Positions 33,350-45,754 of a stretch of DNA of 64,000 nucleotides are shown piece after piece. The translations under genes were made by a program, and so were the position numbers. How positions within the stretch are numbered: the stretch's first letter is position 1; each line of letters opens with the position of its first letter. This DNA comes from Pyronema omphalodes. Its lineage: Eukaryota; Ascomycota; Pezizomycetes; Pezizales; Pyronemataceae. The notes under the pieces were generated by a model. That model worked only from the letters and a program-made list of their open reading frames with translations. It did no database searches and was not told the origin of the DNA. The DNA is taken from NCBI GenBank assembly GCA_024516155.1, contig JAJJXM010000062.1, forward strand, positions 124,001-188,000, written 5' to 3'.

Positions 33350-34327
33350 TAGCTATAGTTTGCTCGTCGCATTAGCTGTACCAAGGCGCACCAAAGCTGA
33401 GGCGTGCACAGCGTTGATCCAATCCCACGCAACCCAACCCACGCAGATTATTGCGACAGACCTACTCGTCTATTTCCTTCCTTCAAGAGAACTTACTTCT
33501 CTGACTTTCGTTCTCCGCCGCTCGCTACAGTCGCTACATACTCTACTACTTCCTTAAGTCGATACACTCGCTCTACACAGTCGTTCGCATCAGCATACGT
33601 ACCTCCGAAGAAAGAAGATCGTCAAAGAAGATTACATTGCGACCCCGACGAATACCCTCGAAATCTCTGTACGAGTAAACATACACAACACCACAAACAA
33701 ACAAAGCAAGCATCTAGAGAGCAGTTTCAAGGTATGCAACATTCTACATATATACGATAGTGTACAGTTGCAGTTCGGGCAGTCGCGCGCACCAGCAACT
33801 CCTGTCTCTGTCTGAGAAGATCATAAACGCTGACCTAGGTTCCGATTTCAGGGAATATACCAATACCAACTTAAACGCTCGAGACCTCCTTGTTTCCCGG
33901 CTTTCCAGGTTATTCAGTAACTGTCGCCACTTGGTTACTACTTTGGTCGTTCGTCGCTTCACTTTGTGTGTTCAGTCTTGCAGTCGTTACATTCGTCCGC
34001 TTCGGCTGCTTCACTCACTCTGAACAATTCCACCCACCTTGCTCAGTTTGTTCGGTTTACTTTATTCGCTCTGTGTCGTTTGTAAATCACCCACTCCTAC
34101 GGTTCTACAAAATTGGATACTCGAGACAAACGTTTCGTAAGACTTCTGCAAACGCCTCAAAACAACAAATACTTTTCTTTTACCTTTTGACTCAGCCGGA
34201 CTCAGGTACGGTACCTAGCCGCGTGTGTCGGGAACTTCCTCTAAAGTTTACAACGAGGGATATTTAGATTGAATCTTCTGCCGGATATAGCTTGAGACAC
34301 AACGCACAAGAGGTTTTAGATCTCTAG
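33350..34327 (+). promoter_or_regulatory. Probable promoter and long leader of the SKT5-like gene
   Basis: Pyrimidine-rich (CTTCACTC, TTCGTCGCTTCAC) sequence directly upstream of the coding start. A good GT-AG pair at 33732-33851 (CAAG/GTATGC to TTTCAG/GG) could be a 120-nt leader intron. A 118-codon frame at 33404-33760 would be a large upstream ORF if transcription begins before it. Transcript data are absent. Confidence 0.4.
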
Positions 34328-36689
34328 ATGACCGCAGTAGCACCTACATCACCACCTGTTTCTCCTGGCTTTCCCAGGAGTCCCAGTTTGAAATCAAATG
34401 GAGATCAGCAAGCACCAGTAAACGCACAGACATACGCAGGTCCCACAAGACGTGATTCTCTTGGTTCTATCCGGAGAAAGAGTGTCCCAAACACTCACGA
34501 GAGAAACCAATCCGCCTCAGGCCTAAACGATATTGACGAAATGTCCCAGCATGATCAATACCCAACTCCGGAGCAAGATCAACAAACCACGCGTCAATAT
34601 CAGCAACATCTCCCACACTTTTCGGGACAATTCAGTAGTCGAGTGACATCTCTACAATCGAATGATTCTGGAGAGTTACAGTCACCTATACTTCAATCCT
34701 CTACTACAGACCAAATCCTAGGTCCTGAACGCTTTCGCGAGCCGGATTTTGACCCCCCTCTAAAGTCACCTTCTTCTAAACCTCAGCACATTACACAAGA
34801 TATGGCGCTTCCGCAACCCCAAGCCGCCGTAATTTCCTCCGGAGAAAGCAATAGATCCAGTAAATCTTCCTCACTATTCCACGCAGAGGGCGCCACAGAA
34901 TCACCAGCATCCCTCGTATCATCGAGTGAAATTCAACCTCCTAAACCAGCAAAGCTGTACCCGCAACTCCACTACCACCATAATGCCATCCTCAATTCCG
35001 CCAACAGCAGCTCACAATCCCTCGGGGAACCCAACCCACCGTACTCCCGTAATAGTAGCTCACCCGCCTCCAACTCCCCCGGTGGCCACCGCCGTATCGC
35101 AAGCAATGGCACAAACCACCTCGCCCCCGCTGCAGCATACCGCAAGAGCCCACAGCCTACAAGTGGTTATACCCTCGACAACCGCAACCGCTCTCCCAAT
35201 GCCAGTTCTCCAAACCTCCGCGCAGTCTCTGGTCATAGCTATGATTCCCGCCGGTCAAGTTACATGGATCTAACCCAACCCGCACACATCGAAAGTACCT
35301 ACAACCGACCCGTTTCCGACAACCTAGACAACAGCTATCTCCAAGCTCAAGTAGGAGCCTACGCTTCATTACTCTCTAAAGGTCAGACGTTGGAGAAATA
35401 CCGTGAGGCGGCAAAGAAAACGAACGACCCTGGCTTGCAATACGATTTCGCCGTTTTCCTTGTCGGTGTCGCACAAAAGCTACCTACAGAGTCACCTCCT
35501 GCTTCGCCAAAGCGTCGAGGTAGTACCCCGGCATCAAGCGATCCTTACACCCCTGTCGGCAGCTCTCGTAAGGAGCTTTTGAGGGAAGCGAAGGCGATCT
35601 TGGAACGCACAGCCGGAAAACTCCCCCAGGCACAGTATTATCTCGCCGATGCCTACTCGAGTGGTCTTTTCAACAACGGAGTTCAAGAACCGGAAAAGGC
35701 TTTCCCTCTCTTCATCTCCGCTTCAAAACGCGGACATTCAGAAGCCGCATACCGCGCCGCGCTTTGCTATGAATTCGGCTGGGGATGTCGACGGGATGTC
35801 ACAAAAGCTGTACAATTCTACCGAGCCTCTGCATCCAAAGGTCACCCCGGTGCCATGGGTCGTATGGGTAAAGCATGTCTTTCCGGTGATCTAGGTCTTA
35901 CGGATAGTTACAGAGAAGGAGTGAAGTGGTTAAAAAGAGCAACAGAATTGGCAGATGCACAGTATCCATCTGCACCTTATGAATTAGGACTGTTGCATGA
36001 GCATGGTTTCGGCGAACAGGTCTTGGAGGATAAGGAATATACTGCTCAGTTGTTTACTAAGGCGGCAGAATTGGGATGCGCGGAGGCTGGGTTTAGAATG
36101 GGTGAGGCTTATGAATTGGGATTGTTGGGTTGTCCTAGAGATCCGGCGCTTTCGGTACACTTTTATCATACGGCTGCGCAAAAGGGTCATCCAACTGCAA
36201 TGATGGCGCTTTGTGCATGGTATCTTTGTGGAGCGGAAGGAGTGATGGAGAGGAATGAAGAGGAGGCAGCTTGGTGGGCGGTTAGAGCTGCGGAGTATGG
36301 TATGTTTATTTTTTTCTTTGATCCGAAGCAAACCGATCTGCTACGCTGTGGTGGATATAATTTAACGGCCTGGCTAATTTTCTTCAGGTCTTCCAAAAGC
36401 TGAATACGCCGCTGGTTATTTCACGGAACAAGGAATCGGATGTCGTAGAGACCCTCTACAAGCAAATGTTTGGTATGTTAAAGCTGCCGAACATGGTGAT
36501 GAACGGGCGATTGCTAGGTTAAAGGTTATCCGTGAGGCCGAGGCGGGTCATTTGAAGGTGGAACAGACAACTAAGAAATTGGTTAAGAAATCCGCGGAGA
36601 AGGAGGGGGATAAGAAGGACGCTAGGACGGCATCTCCCACTGGAAGTGGCGCGGATAATAAGGGGAAGGGGGATTGTTGTATTATGTGA
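34328..36689 (+). CDS. SKT5: Skt5/Chs4-like chitin synthase activator with Sel1 repeats
   Basis: Two exons, 34328-36299 and 36388-36689 (88-nt intron, GTATGT to CTTCAG), encode 757 aa. Residues 1 to about 340 are Ser/Pro/Asn-rich and probably disordered. About 345-700 contain roughly seven Sel1-type repeats of about 36 residues, such as AQYYLADAYSSGLF, AAYRAALCYEFGWGCRRD and AGFRMGEAYELGLLGCPRD. The splice joins AAEYG to LPKAEYAAGYFTEQGIGCRRD, completing another repeat. The C-terminus is Lys-rich and ends in CCIM, a CaaX prenylation box; yeast Chs4 is farnesylated at an equivalent box. The family activates Chs3 and anchors it at the bud neck or septum. The class IV chitin synthase lies 5.1 kb downstream on the same strand. 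Confidence 0.92.
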
Positions 36690-39600
36690 GATGAGAATTG
36701 GTGAAGGAACATGGTGGAGGCAGGGGGCGGTAATAAGTTCGGAGGATATAGTTGCAAAGTTGGAATAATACCAACATTCGCAAGGAGAGGGAAAATAATT
36801 TTTTTGACATAGAAAAACGGTTGGATGTTGGATATTGGATGTTGAAGGTTGAATGTTGGGATCTAGTATAAGTTACTACTCGGGACTTTTTGTTGTTTTT
36901 TTCTTTTGTTGGATCTAGTATTGTTACTGTTCGGGATTTTTTGTTGCTTTTTTTTTCTTTTGTTGGAGTTTTGTTTTGTTTTGTTGTTTTGTTGATATCG
37001 GTTGTGTGTTTTTTTTTTTACTTACCTTTCATTTCTTTTACTTTTCTCTTCTTTCTTTTACTCTACTTATCTTTATCTTTATCTTACTTACATTTCTTGA
37101 ATGTTTACTGTTTACTGTTTACTTTACTGGTGGATATTTGTTTTGTTTTGTTTTGTTATGGCGGCTTGTACTTGACTTGTACTTGGCTGGTTAGTGGATT
37201 AGTGGATTAGTGGGTAATCTTGTTATGATACCTTCATAGGATACCTTCATATCTATCATCATCAATAAGGTCTATTAGTTGATAACTACCATTTGTACTA
37301 CTTAATTCCTTTTTCCCTGTTGAGGGAATAGTGGGTTTGGTTTTTTTTTTTTTTTTTTTACTGGGTGCTTTGGGTGGTTGTGTTGGTTGTGTTGGTTGTG
37401 TTAATGGTTTGTGGGGTGATTGTGGGATATATGGTTTGTGGGAGGGAACGGGGCGGAGGATCGGGTTGGTTTTTGTTTTGTGATCTTTCTCTTTGCAGAT
37501 CTGGTTATTGCTGTGTTTGTGCTCTTCGTTTCTTTTTTTTTTCGGTCTGTTTTTTTTGTTATTTACTGCGTGTATCTGTCTGTATCTGTTGCTGCTTTTG
37601 TATCTGCTTTTTATTCTGTTTGTATCTGCTTTTTGTTCTGTTTTATTTGGAGGAGTTTATTTATTTTTGCCTTTCTTTCTTTATTTTTTCTTTTTTCTTT
37701 TCTTTTTTCTTTATTTTTCTTCATTGTATGACTTTTACTACTTAAGAGCCGGAAAATAGGAGATAAGAAGCAGGAGATAGGGAATAGTCTATCCTATGGA
37801 TCAACCAAAGGAACTTTTTTTTTTTAAAAAAAAAAACGGTATGGAATAGTTTAGGATAGTTAGTTTAGGATACTGGAAGAATTTGAGAAATATATATATA
37901 TGGTTTTTTTGAAATTTGATATTGATGCAGATATTTGATATTTGATATTTTATATTGATTTTGAACTGATTGATTTTGATTTTGAACTCTGGGCTCTGGG
38001 GTTGAATTGGTGAAGGTGCATGATTTTGATGACATGCCATGAAATCCACCGAAATTCCACGAGGTTGCGGTTGTGGTTGTAATAGCGGCTGTAATGACGG
38101 CAGCGAAGAGAAAAGAAGAAGAAGAACGGGGATTTATATGTACCTCCTCTAGTCAGACTGCTATACATGAATGGAAATAGATAATTTCAGCAACCTCCCG
38201 ATTTGTCGTTCTATATTCGGGGTTACAGCTGTTGAGGGGGGCGCGGGGGGTGTTGCAGTTGAGGGGTCTGATGATACTGATGCTACTGATGCTACTGATG
38301 CTACTGATGCTACTGATGCTACTGATGCTACTGATGCTACTGATGCTACTGATGCTACTGATGCTACTGATGCTACTGATGCTACTGATGCTACTGATGC
38401 TACTCACACACTTACCACTGATGCAACTCATACACTCACCACCGAGATCATCATCATCATCAGTATATTCTACACATCCTTATCCTTATCCTTATCCTTA
38501 TCTATACCGATAACATAAACAGGTCTGATTACATATCACAGCATCCATCAAGCAGAGAACACTATTTCCGATTTCCGATTTCCGATTTTTCTTACAAATC
38601 TATTATCCATATCCATATTCTCCATCAATCTCAATCCCCGTCAATCCCAATTCCGATTCCAGTCCCAATTCCGATTCCGATTCCGATTCCGATTCCAGCC
38701 CCAATTCCGATTCCAACCCCAGAAGCAGCGCAGTATCTGCATCGGCATCAAGAGAAGAATTTGGGGGTTTAATAAGCACCCTACCCACCCCCCCCCCCCC
38801 CCGACATGAGATTGTAGACTTTGATTACATACAGTTTACGCAGTAAGAAGGGTAGGTAAATATGTAGGTATTTATGTACACAACTGTCGGCTTGGAGTAT
38901 AATGTGATGTCACTGGTTATTGGTTATTGATTTTTAGTTAGTAGTTACTGGTTAGTAGTTACCAGTCAGTAGTTACTTAACCCAATCTACTTAACCCAAC
39001 CTACTCCCTACTCCTCCCTCCCTCCTCCCCTCTTCCAGCTTCCACCCCCCACCCCCACCCCCACCCCCCACACCCTCCACAGACATCCAAACCAAAAACC
39101 CAACCCCTACCAAAGCATATCCGAGATATGATATATCATATCCAGGTCTATGTGTTGAAAGAGAGAAGAAGTTGTTACATACATAAGTAGCTTAAAATCT
39201 AAAGATACATAATATCTAGGCAAAACGTGGGATATAGGTGGACCGTGTGTGATCTGGTGTGTTATGATGAAATATGTGTTATGATGCAAGGTGCGGTATG
39301 GTATGGTATGGTATGTAGGGTCCGTGAGCAGTGAGCACTGAGCATTGGGCCCTGAGTTCCTATCCCATCCCATCCCATCCCATCACTTAGTAAACTCTCA
39401 AGCCTTAAAGTTGCCGTAACTAGTGAGTAGTGAGGGATTGATATTTGTGGATCAGGGTCCTAGAAATGGGTGCGAGATATGACGAGAAACCATAGATTCT
39501 GAGGAGGAAAGGATGTGATGGGGTTGTTTTGTTGGGGGTGTTTTGACTACCATGGGGGAGATATGGACTGCGTTTGTGAGTGGTGGAAGATAATGGGTGT

Positions 39601-41801
39601 GGGATAAATACTTTTTTGGATGTTTTATGAAAGCTTTTGTGGAGAATGTGGGAGTGGATGGTGATATTTTACGTAGACATCGGGGGGGATATGTTTTTTT
39701 TTATTGACGGGATAGGAAGATTGGAAGTTTATTAATGAAGTTGTTTATCTGCCTAGAATTCTATTTTGTAGTTTTTTTTTATGTAGAGCACGAGTATAAG
39801 TATATAAAATGCCCTGTGGATGCATAGGGATACTAGGTCAACTTGCGGATTAGGGATTACTTAATCACGGACCTCCGAAGGGCTACAGTATAAATGTAGC
39901 TAGGATCTATCGGAACTGGAAACCTAAAAAAAATATAAACCTAAAGATATCCGATCCGGTCCGGCTTGGTTGGTTGCTCAGTGACGTCTCATGAAGGTCT
40001 GAGCGCCGACCGTGAGCCCGGGGTGCCCAAAGAGCCCGAGTTTAAAATCGTTTAAAGTACATATCGCGCGCTCGGTAAAACAAGATAAACTCTCGGTTCG
40101 CAGACTAATAACCGAACATTTGTCGATCATTATGAGGTATGATGTAGGAGGTATGAGGTATGTGTCTACATATGAGTAAACGAATTTTACTTGTGAATTT
40201 TTTTTTTCGAGGAAAAGAGGATAACTACGTTGTCCTGTCATGGTGACCATACGGCTATTATCATTGACATTGATTGCGTCGGCCATTCGCTGTGGGCCTG
40301 CCGAATCTACGACTGAAACTGTTTAGCATGCCCACACGGGTTTTTACGGTTGATGGTGAATTGCCTAAACGTATGATACATACACTCACTCATCCAAGCA
40401 CTGTTTCGCTCAGCACGTTTTTGGACCCCCGAACTTCTGTTTTGAGTCTCGATTCACTCACCACCAGCCACATGGTTAATCAATCTCGAGCGATCGAGGA
40501 ATTAAATTTCGATTTTTTATTTCGCTCCTAATATACCGCTATCAGGATTAACCAAGCTGCGTAATCGTTATTATGCCCTCTATTTATTTTAATTTTTAAT
40601 TCGGGTGAGTTTCACAAAAACGTCTTGGTAAACAAGTAAACAGCCATCGCGCGAGAAGATGCATTGCATATACATACACACCGTTCCCGTAACTATGGCA
40701 ACATGCTACTATTCTTAGTAACCAACCACAACTCCTGATCTGAAGCGGTACGACGGGAGAGCAGGATTTCATCGATGAGGATGGATGAAGTGCAGACGGA
40801 ATGGGACCGGAGAATGTCTTATCGTTTACCAGAGCGGGCAGAGCATCTACATACGTACATTTCGACAAAATTGCACATAATTCGTCTATTTTGCGGGCGA
40901 TTTTGCGGGAAATTTTGCGGGGTCTGGGGTTGAGTGAATCCCCTCTGCGATAGTCCCTGATAGGGCCAGCCTCTGTTTATTTTTTCTGATACAAGTGAAT
41001 TCGTACCTGACGCGTGATAAATCTGCAAAGAATCCCACGCCCAAACCTTCCGCGCTTCTCCGCTCTCTGTCTGTTACGCAGCGCCACATTTTTCCAAGTA
41101 ATTTCAGCGGGGTTTTCTTCTTCAACGGTGACACCTCCTTTTTTTCCAATATCCCACCGAGCTGAGCCGCCCACCGCCCATCGCCCCATCGCAACAATTT
41201 ACGTTACGGACTCCCTAAATAGTTCTAACTTAACGGGGTTTCGTGGGAAGTGGAGTTCGTTAGCAAGTTGGCATCCATCCGTCTGCTCTAGGCACACAAA
41301 CACCGAACTTACCAGCCCCGGATCCGCCCCTGTCCAGGTAATTTCACCTCTCGCTTCAACACAATCGTCGCATCGCTGCGAAACACCGCGGAGCTGCACG
41401 ACTTGGGGATCCGATATCGACATAACGACGACATCGTTTCAACATCTAGCCGTTCGTTTTTTTTGAGACGCTCGTTTACGGAATCTTCGATCGCTTGATA
41501 GGATACGCCTACTGCGCGTCCGTTCGTTCAATACCGTCGCGGGACATAGCGCGCTTCTTCATCAGGATCGCGAGAAGGTCCGAGCAAGATTCCTTCGCAC
41601 GTTTTTTTTTCTGTGTGCAAGTTGCGGGGAAAATAAGGACTCTATGTTAACCTTATTTCCAGATAACTTATCTGACCAGAGCAAGTCGCTTGTACTCGAC
41701 GTCAGTCTGCTCGTTCGGCTTCATCACATCTCCCAGATCTACGCTGTCCGGCCAGCCATCGCCGCTTAAATCGTCTACACCGCTCTCTACCGCGGCGCGA
41801 C
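36690..41801. other. Gene-free interval between the SKT5-like and chitin synthase genes
   Basis: About 5 kb. 36880-37740 is strongly T-rich on the plus strand. Further features are the 9-bp array at 38276-38403, (TTATCC)n near 38480-38505, ATTCCGATTCC repeats (38640-38715), a C-run at 38789-38803 and GTATG repeats at 39295-39315. The chitin synthase leader probably begins somewhere after 41000, and a GT-AG pair at 41338-41662 (TCCAG/GTAATT to TTTCCAG) could be a leader intron. No gene recognised. Confidence 0.55.
38274..38403. repeat. 9-bp minisatellite (TGATGCTAC)n
   Basis: About 14 perfect copies. It is the third 9-bp array in the window with open frames on both strands (Thr-Asp-Ala, Leu-Met-Leu and Ser-Ser-Ile repeats). 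The flanks are not coding-like. Confidence 0.93.
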
Positions 41802-44800
41802 ATGTCGCTCCCGCCCAGACCAGATCCTACCTCCCCTACATCGCCCCGCAGTCGCGAACGGCGCCTTTACCAGGACATTGAAGCGTCTAGATCCCCGGTA
41901 TCTGGACGCCGTCGCCCTTCACAATCCAGTATGGCTTCACCATCCCCTCTGAGTATCTCGGAGGTTGGAACCCCCGGCCCTGAATTGGGAAGGAAAAAGT
42001 CGCTTGTTAGACCGGAACGAACACGGATAACGAGTGATCACCCAAATTACCATTATCGGCAACATGCTCAGCAACGAGGAGTAGAGGTTATGCCTTCCAG
42101 CACGGGAAATGATCCTATCGTTGAGGATCCCGAGATAGAATCTCATACTAGTAGTGAAGGAGCAGAGTTGAAGCATATGAGTCATTCGAATCAACGTTAT
42201 GTTGATGAAGTTGAGACGGTTCCTGTGAACATAGGAAAATTACGGAGGCAATCAACTAGACGGAAAACAGCGGATCAGGAGAAATTAGCGATGATGACAG
42301 GAAAGAAGAAGAAGAAGGAGCCAGCACCAATTTCGGCCTGGAGTGTTTACTGCGCTATTGTTACTTTCTGGTGTCCGGATGCTGTGTTGAAATGCTTTGG
42401 AATGCCGCATAAAGCTCAGGCTAGAGCTTGGAGAGAAAAGATGGGGCTAATTTCGATTATTGTCTTGATTTGTGCTTTTGTGGGATTCCTTACTTTCGGT
42501 TTTACGCAAGCCGTTTGTGGAAGTGGCTCGCAGGGACGATTCAAGGCAAATTCAGTCGATAGGGGTTATATGATTATTCATGGAAAGGCGTACAATTTCG
42601 ACAGGATGAACCACCCCGCAGCCCAGAGTATTCCTATGGGCACTAATATGTTGTACAATTTGGTTCAGGATGATGGAACTATTGGTTACGGAGGTTACGA
42701 TATTTCTTTCCTTTTTCAAAATGTCAACGGTCATTGCAAGGGATTGATTACTCCCACTGATAAATCGGATATCGTTACAAACAGCAATGGAGATATGTCT
42801 TGGTACATGCCCTGCAAAGCATTCAAGGCAGATGGATCTTCGAACCCCAATAACACTCTACAATCTGGACAATACAAGGGATGGGGATGTCACACTACCG
42901 GTGTAGCACGAGATGCATACAATAACCTTCACGTCGCCGGAGACGTCTACTTCAAGTGGGCAGACATCAGCAACTCAACCCGGAATTTGGTTGTTTACTC
43001 TGGCTCCGTTCTTGACCTTAACCTCTTGACATGGCTTGACAAGAACCAGGTTAATTACCCCTCTCAATTCGACGAGATTAGAAACAACGCAGCTTTGAGA
43101 GGAACAGATATCACCCATCGATTCCAAGCTAGAAGCGAACGCCAAATCGCTAAGTGTCTTAACGAGATTGTCCGCGTAGGAAGCATCGATACCGAAACTG
43201 TTGGTTGTATCGCCTCAAAGGTCGTTCTTTACGTCTCTTTGGTCTTCATTGTGTCCATTGTCCTCATCAAATTTATTCTCGCCCTTTTCTTCGGTTGGTT
43301 CCTTTCGTGGCGTCTCGGAGCCGGTCGCGATGCAGGAGCAAGAAAGAACATGAAGGCTCGTCGTGATGAAATTGAAGACTGGGCAGACGACATCTACCGT
43401 CCAGCACCAAAACTTCAAGACGCACACAACGGTCCAGAACGCAAGCGCGGATCCTTCCTCCCCACCACCTCCCGTTTCACCAGTCCTTACGCCCAGCAAC
43501 GTCCTGAATCCCGACAGAAACCTACAATGACAACCATGGCCTCTCAATCGTCTAGTGGACGCTTGCTTGCCCCCAGTGCAGTAATGTACGCACAAGGCAA
43601 CGCTTCTCGCGGCTCTCTAAGCGGTGTAGGTATGGACAGCGCCGGTGTTGGTTCATCTTTATTGTCTCCTAGTTATGGCTCCCAACCCGGTGATCGCTAC
43701 TCAAGTGTTTACACCGATGACGGGCCCGGACCTGCTGGATTTATCCATGAAGCTGTTGTGCCACAACCTCCACCGGAATATCAACCCCATGGATTCCCTT
43801 TGGCTCATTGTATGTGTCTGATCACCTGTTACTCAGAAGGAGAACAAGGAATCCGTACAACCCTCGATTCTATTGCGACAACGGATTATCCAAACTCTCA
43901 CAAGTTCATGTTAATCGTTTGTGATGGTATGATTATGGGACATGGAGAGACTATGACTACCCCGGATATTATTCTGTCTATGATGAAGGACCATGCCGTT
44001 CCTCCAAAGCAAGTTCAGGCTTTCAGTTACGTCGCCGTTGCTTCTGGTTCTAAACGTCACAACATGGCTAAAGTGTACGCTGGTTTCTACGACTATGGAG
44101 ACGATTCTCAGGTCCCTGTGGAAAAGCAACAGAGGGTTCCTATGCTTGTTGTTGTCAAATGTGGAACTCCTGATGAAGCCAATGCCGCCAAGCCTGGTAA
44201 CAGAGGAAAGAGAGACTCACAGATTATCTTGATGAGTTTTTTGCAAAAGGTTATGTTTGATGAGAGAATGACTGAGTTGGAGTTTGAAATGTTTAACGGA
44301 ATTTGGAAAATTACTGGAATCTCCCCGGATTACTATGAGATTGTTCTCATGGTTGATGCAGATACAAAGGTTTTCCCGGATTCTTTAACTCACATGATCG
44401 GAGCTATGGTCCATGATCCAGAGGTTATGGGCTTGTGTGGAGAAACTAAAATCGCAAACAAACGCCAATCTTGGGTTTCCATGATCCAGGTTTTCGAATA
44501 CTTCATCTCTCATCACCTTACGAAAGCTTTCGAATCGGTCTTCGGAGGTGTTACTTGCTTACCTGGATGTTTCTGTATGTACCGTATCAAAGCACCAAAA
44601 GGAGGACAAAACTACTGGGTCCCGATCCTTGCGAACCCCGACGTTGTTGAGCACTACTCCGAAAACGTAGTGGAAACACTTCACACCAAGAACCTTCTTT
44701 TGTTAGGAGAAGATCGATACTTGTCAACCTTGATGTTGAAGACATTCCCGAAAAGAAAACAGATTTTTGTCCCCCAAGCTGTCTGTAAAACTATTGTACC

Positions 44801-45754
44801 AGACGAGTTTAAGGTGCTTTTGTCGCAGCGAAGAAGATGGATTAATTCTACGGTCCATAATTTGATGGAGTTGGTCTTGGTTAGGGATCTTTGTGGAACT
44901 TTCTGCTTTTCTATGCAGTTTGTTGTGTTTATTGAGTTGGTTGGTACTTTGGTTTTGCCTGCGGCTATTGCTTTTACTTTTTACTTGAGTAAGTTGTTAT
45001 TGATATAGCAAACCCCCCTTCGTCAATTGATGTAGGAAAGATAACTAACCGCTACACAATAGTCATCATCTCAACTTACACTCGCCCTGTACCCGTCATT
45101 CCCCTGGTTCTGCTAGCCATGATTCTAGGACTTCCAGCTATTCTCATCGTCCTAACAGCCCACCGATGGTCCTACGTTCTTTGGATGTTAATCTACCTTA
45201 TCTCCCTACCAATTTGGAATTTAGTCCTCCCATCCTATGCATTCTGGAAATTCGACGACTTCAGTTGGGGAGATACTCGAAAGGTAGAAGGAGAAAGAAA
45301 AGGAGAGGGTCATGATATGGAGGAGGGAGAGTTCGATAGCAGTAAAATTGTTATGAAGAGGTGGGCGGAGTTTGAAAAAGGTATATGATGAACCAATTAC
45401 CCTTTACCCTACCACAATATCTCTTCCCCCACCGCTCTTTTTTTTTGCAAACAAAGAACACCAGCTAACACCCCCTCCCCCACAGAACGCCGCACCCGCT
45501 ACCCAAACAACACCTCCAACTGGGCACCCACCTCTCCCGTCCCAGCCCCGGGACCATCGGGTTCATACCCCGGTAACCCAGCTGCAGGTAATGGATACTA
45601 CCAGCAACAACAACTGCAAACTTTCCCGGCGGGTTGGCATCCGGAAACTCATCATAGACGTCTTGAGGGTGGGTATGCGGCGCAGGGACAGTATGGAATG
45701 CATCAGCATCAGCAGTCCGCCCAGTATTCGGATGTTAGTGAGAGCGCTTTGTAG
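41802..45754 (+). CDS. CHS3: Class IV chitin synthase (Chs3 type)
   Basis: Three exons, 41802-44988, 45063-45380 and 45486-45754, encode 1257 aa. The N-terminal 175 residues are Ser/Pro/Arg-rich. A membrane segment at about 220-240 is followed by a conserved extracytoplasmic region with a cytochrome-b5-like start ([18 protein letters not shown]), and a membrane segment at about 470-505. The catalytic GT2 domain has [16 protein letters not shown] near 851, [19 protein letters not shown] near 969 and QRRRWINS near 1009. Exon 2 restores the C-terminal membrane segments ([21 protein letters not shown] and [14 protein letters not shown]). Exon 3 is a Pro/Gln/His-rich tail. The family polymerises UDP-GlcNAc into chitin at the plasma membrane. 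Class IV is assigned because the single N-terminal membrane pair plus the b5-like region fits yeast Chs3 and there is no myosin motor domain. Confidence 0.95.

Noticed and set aside
40274..40531. 85-codon plus-strand ORF
   Set aside because: No motif, no splice partners and poor start context; treated as chance.
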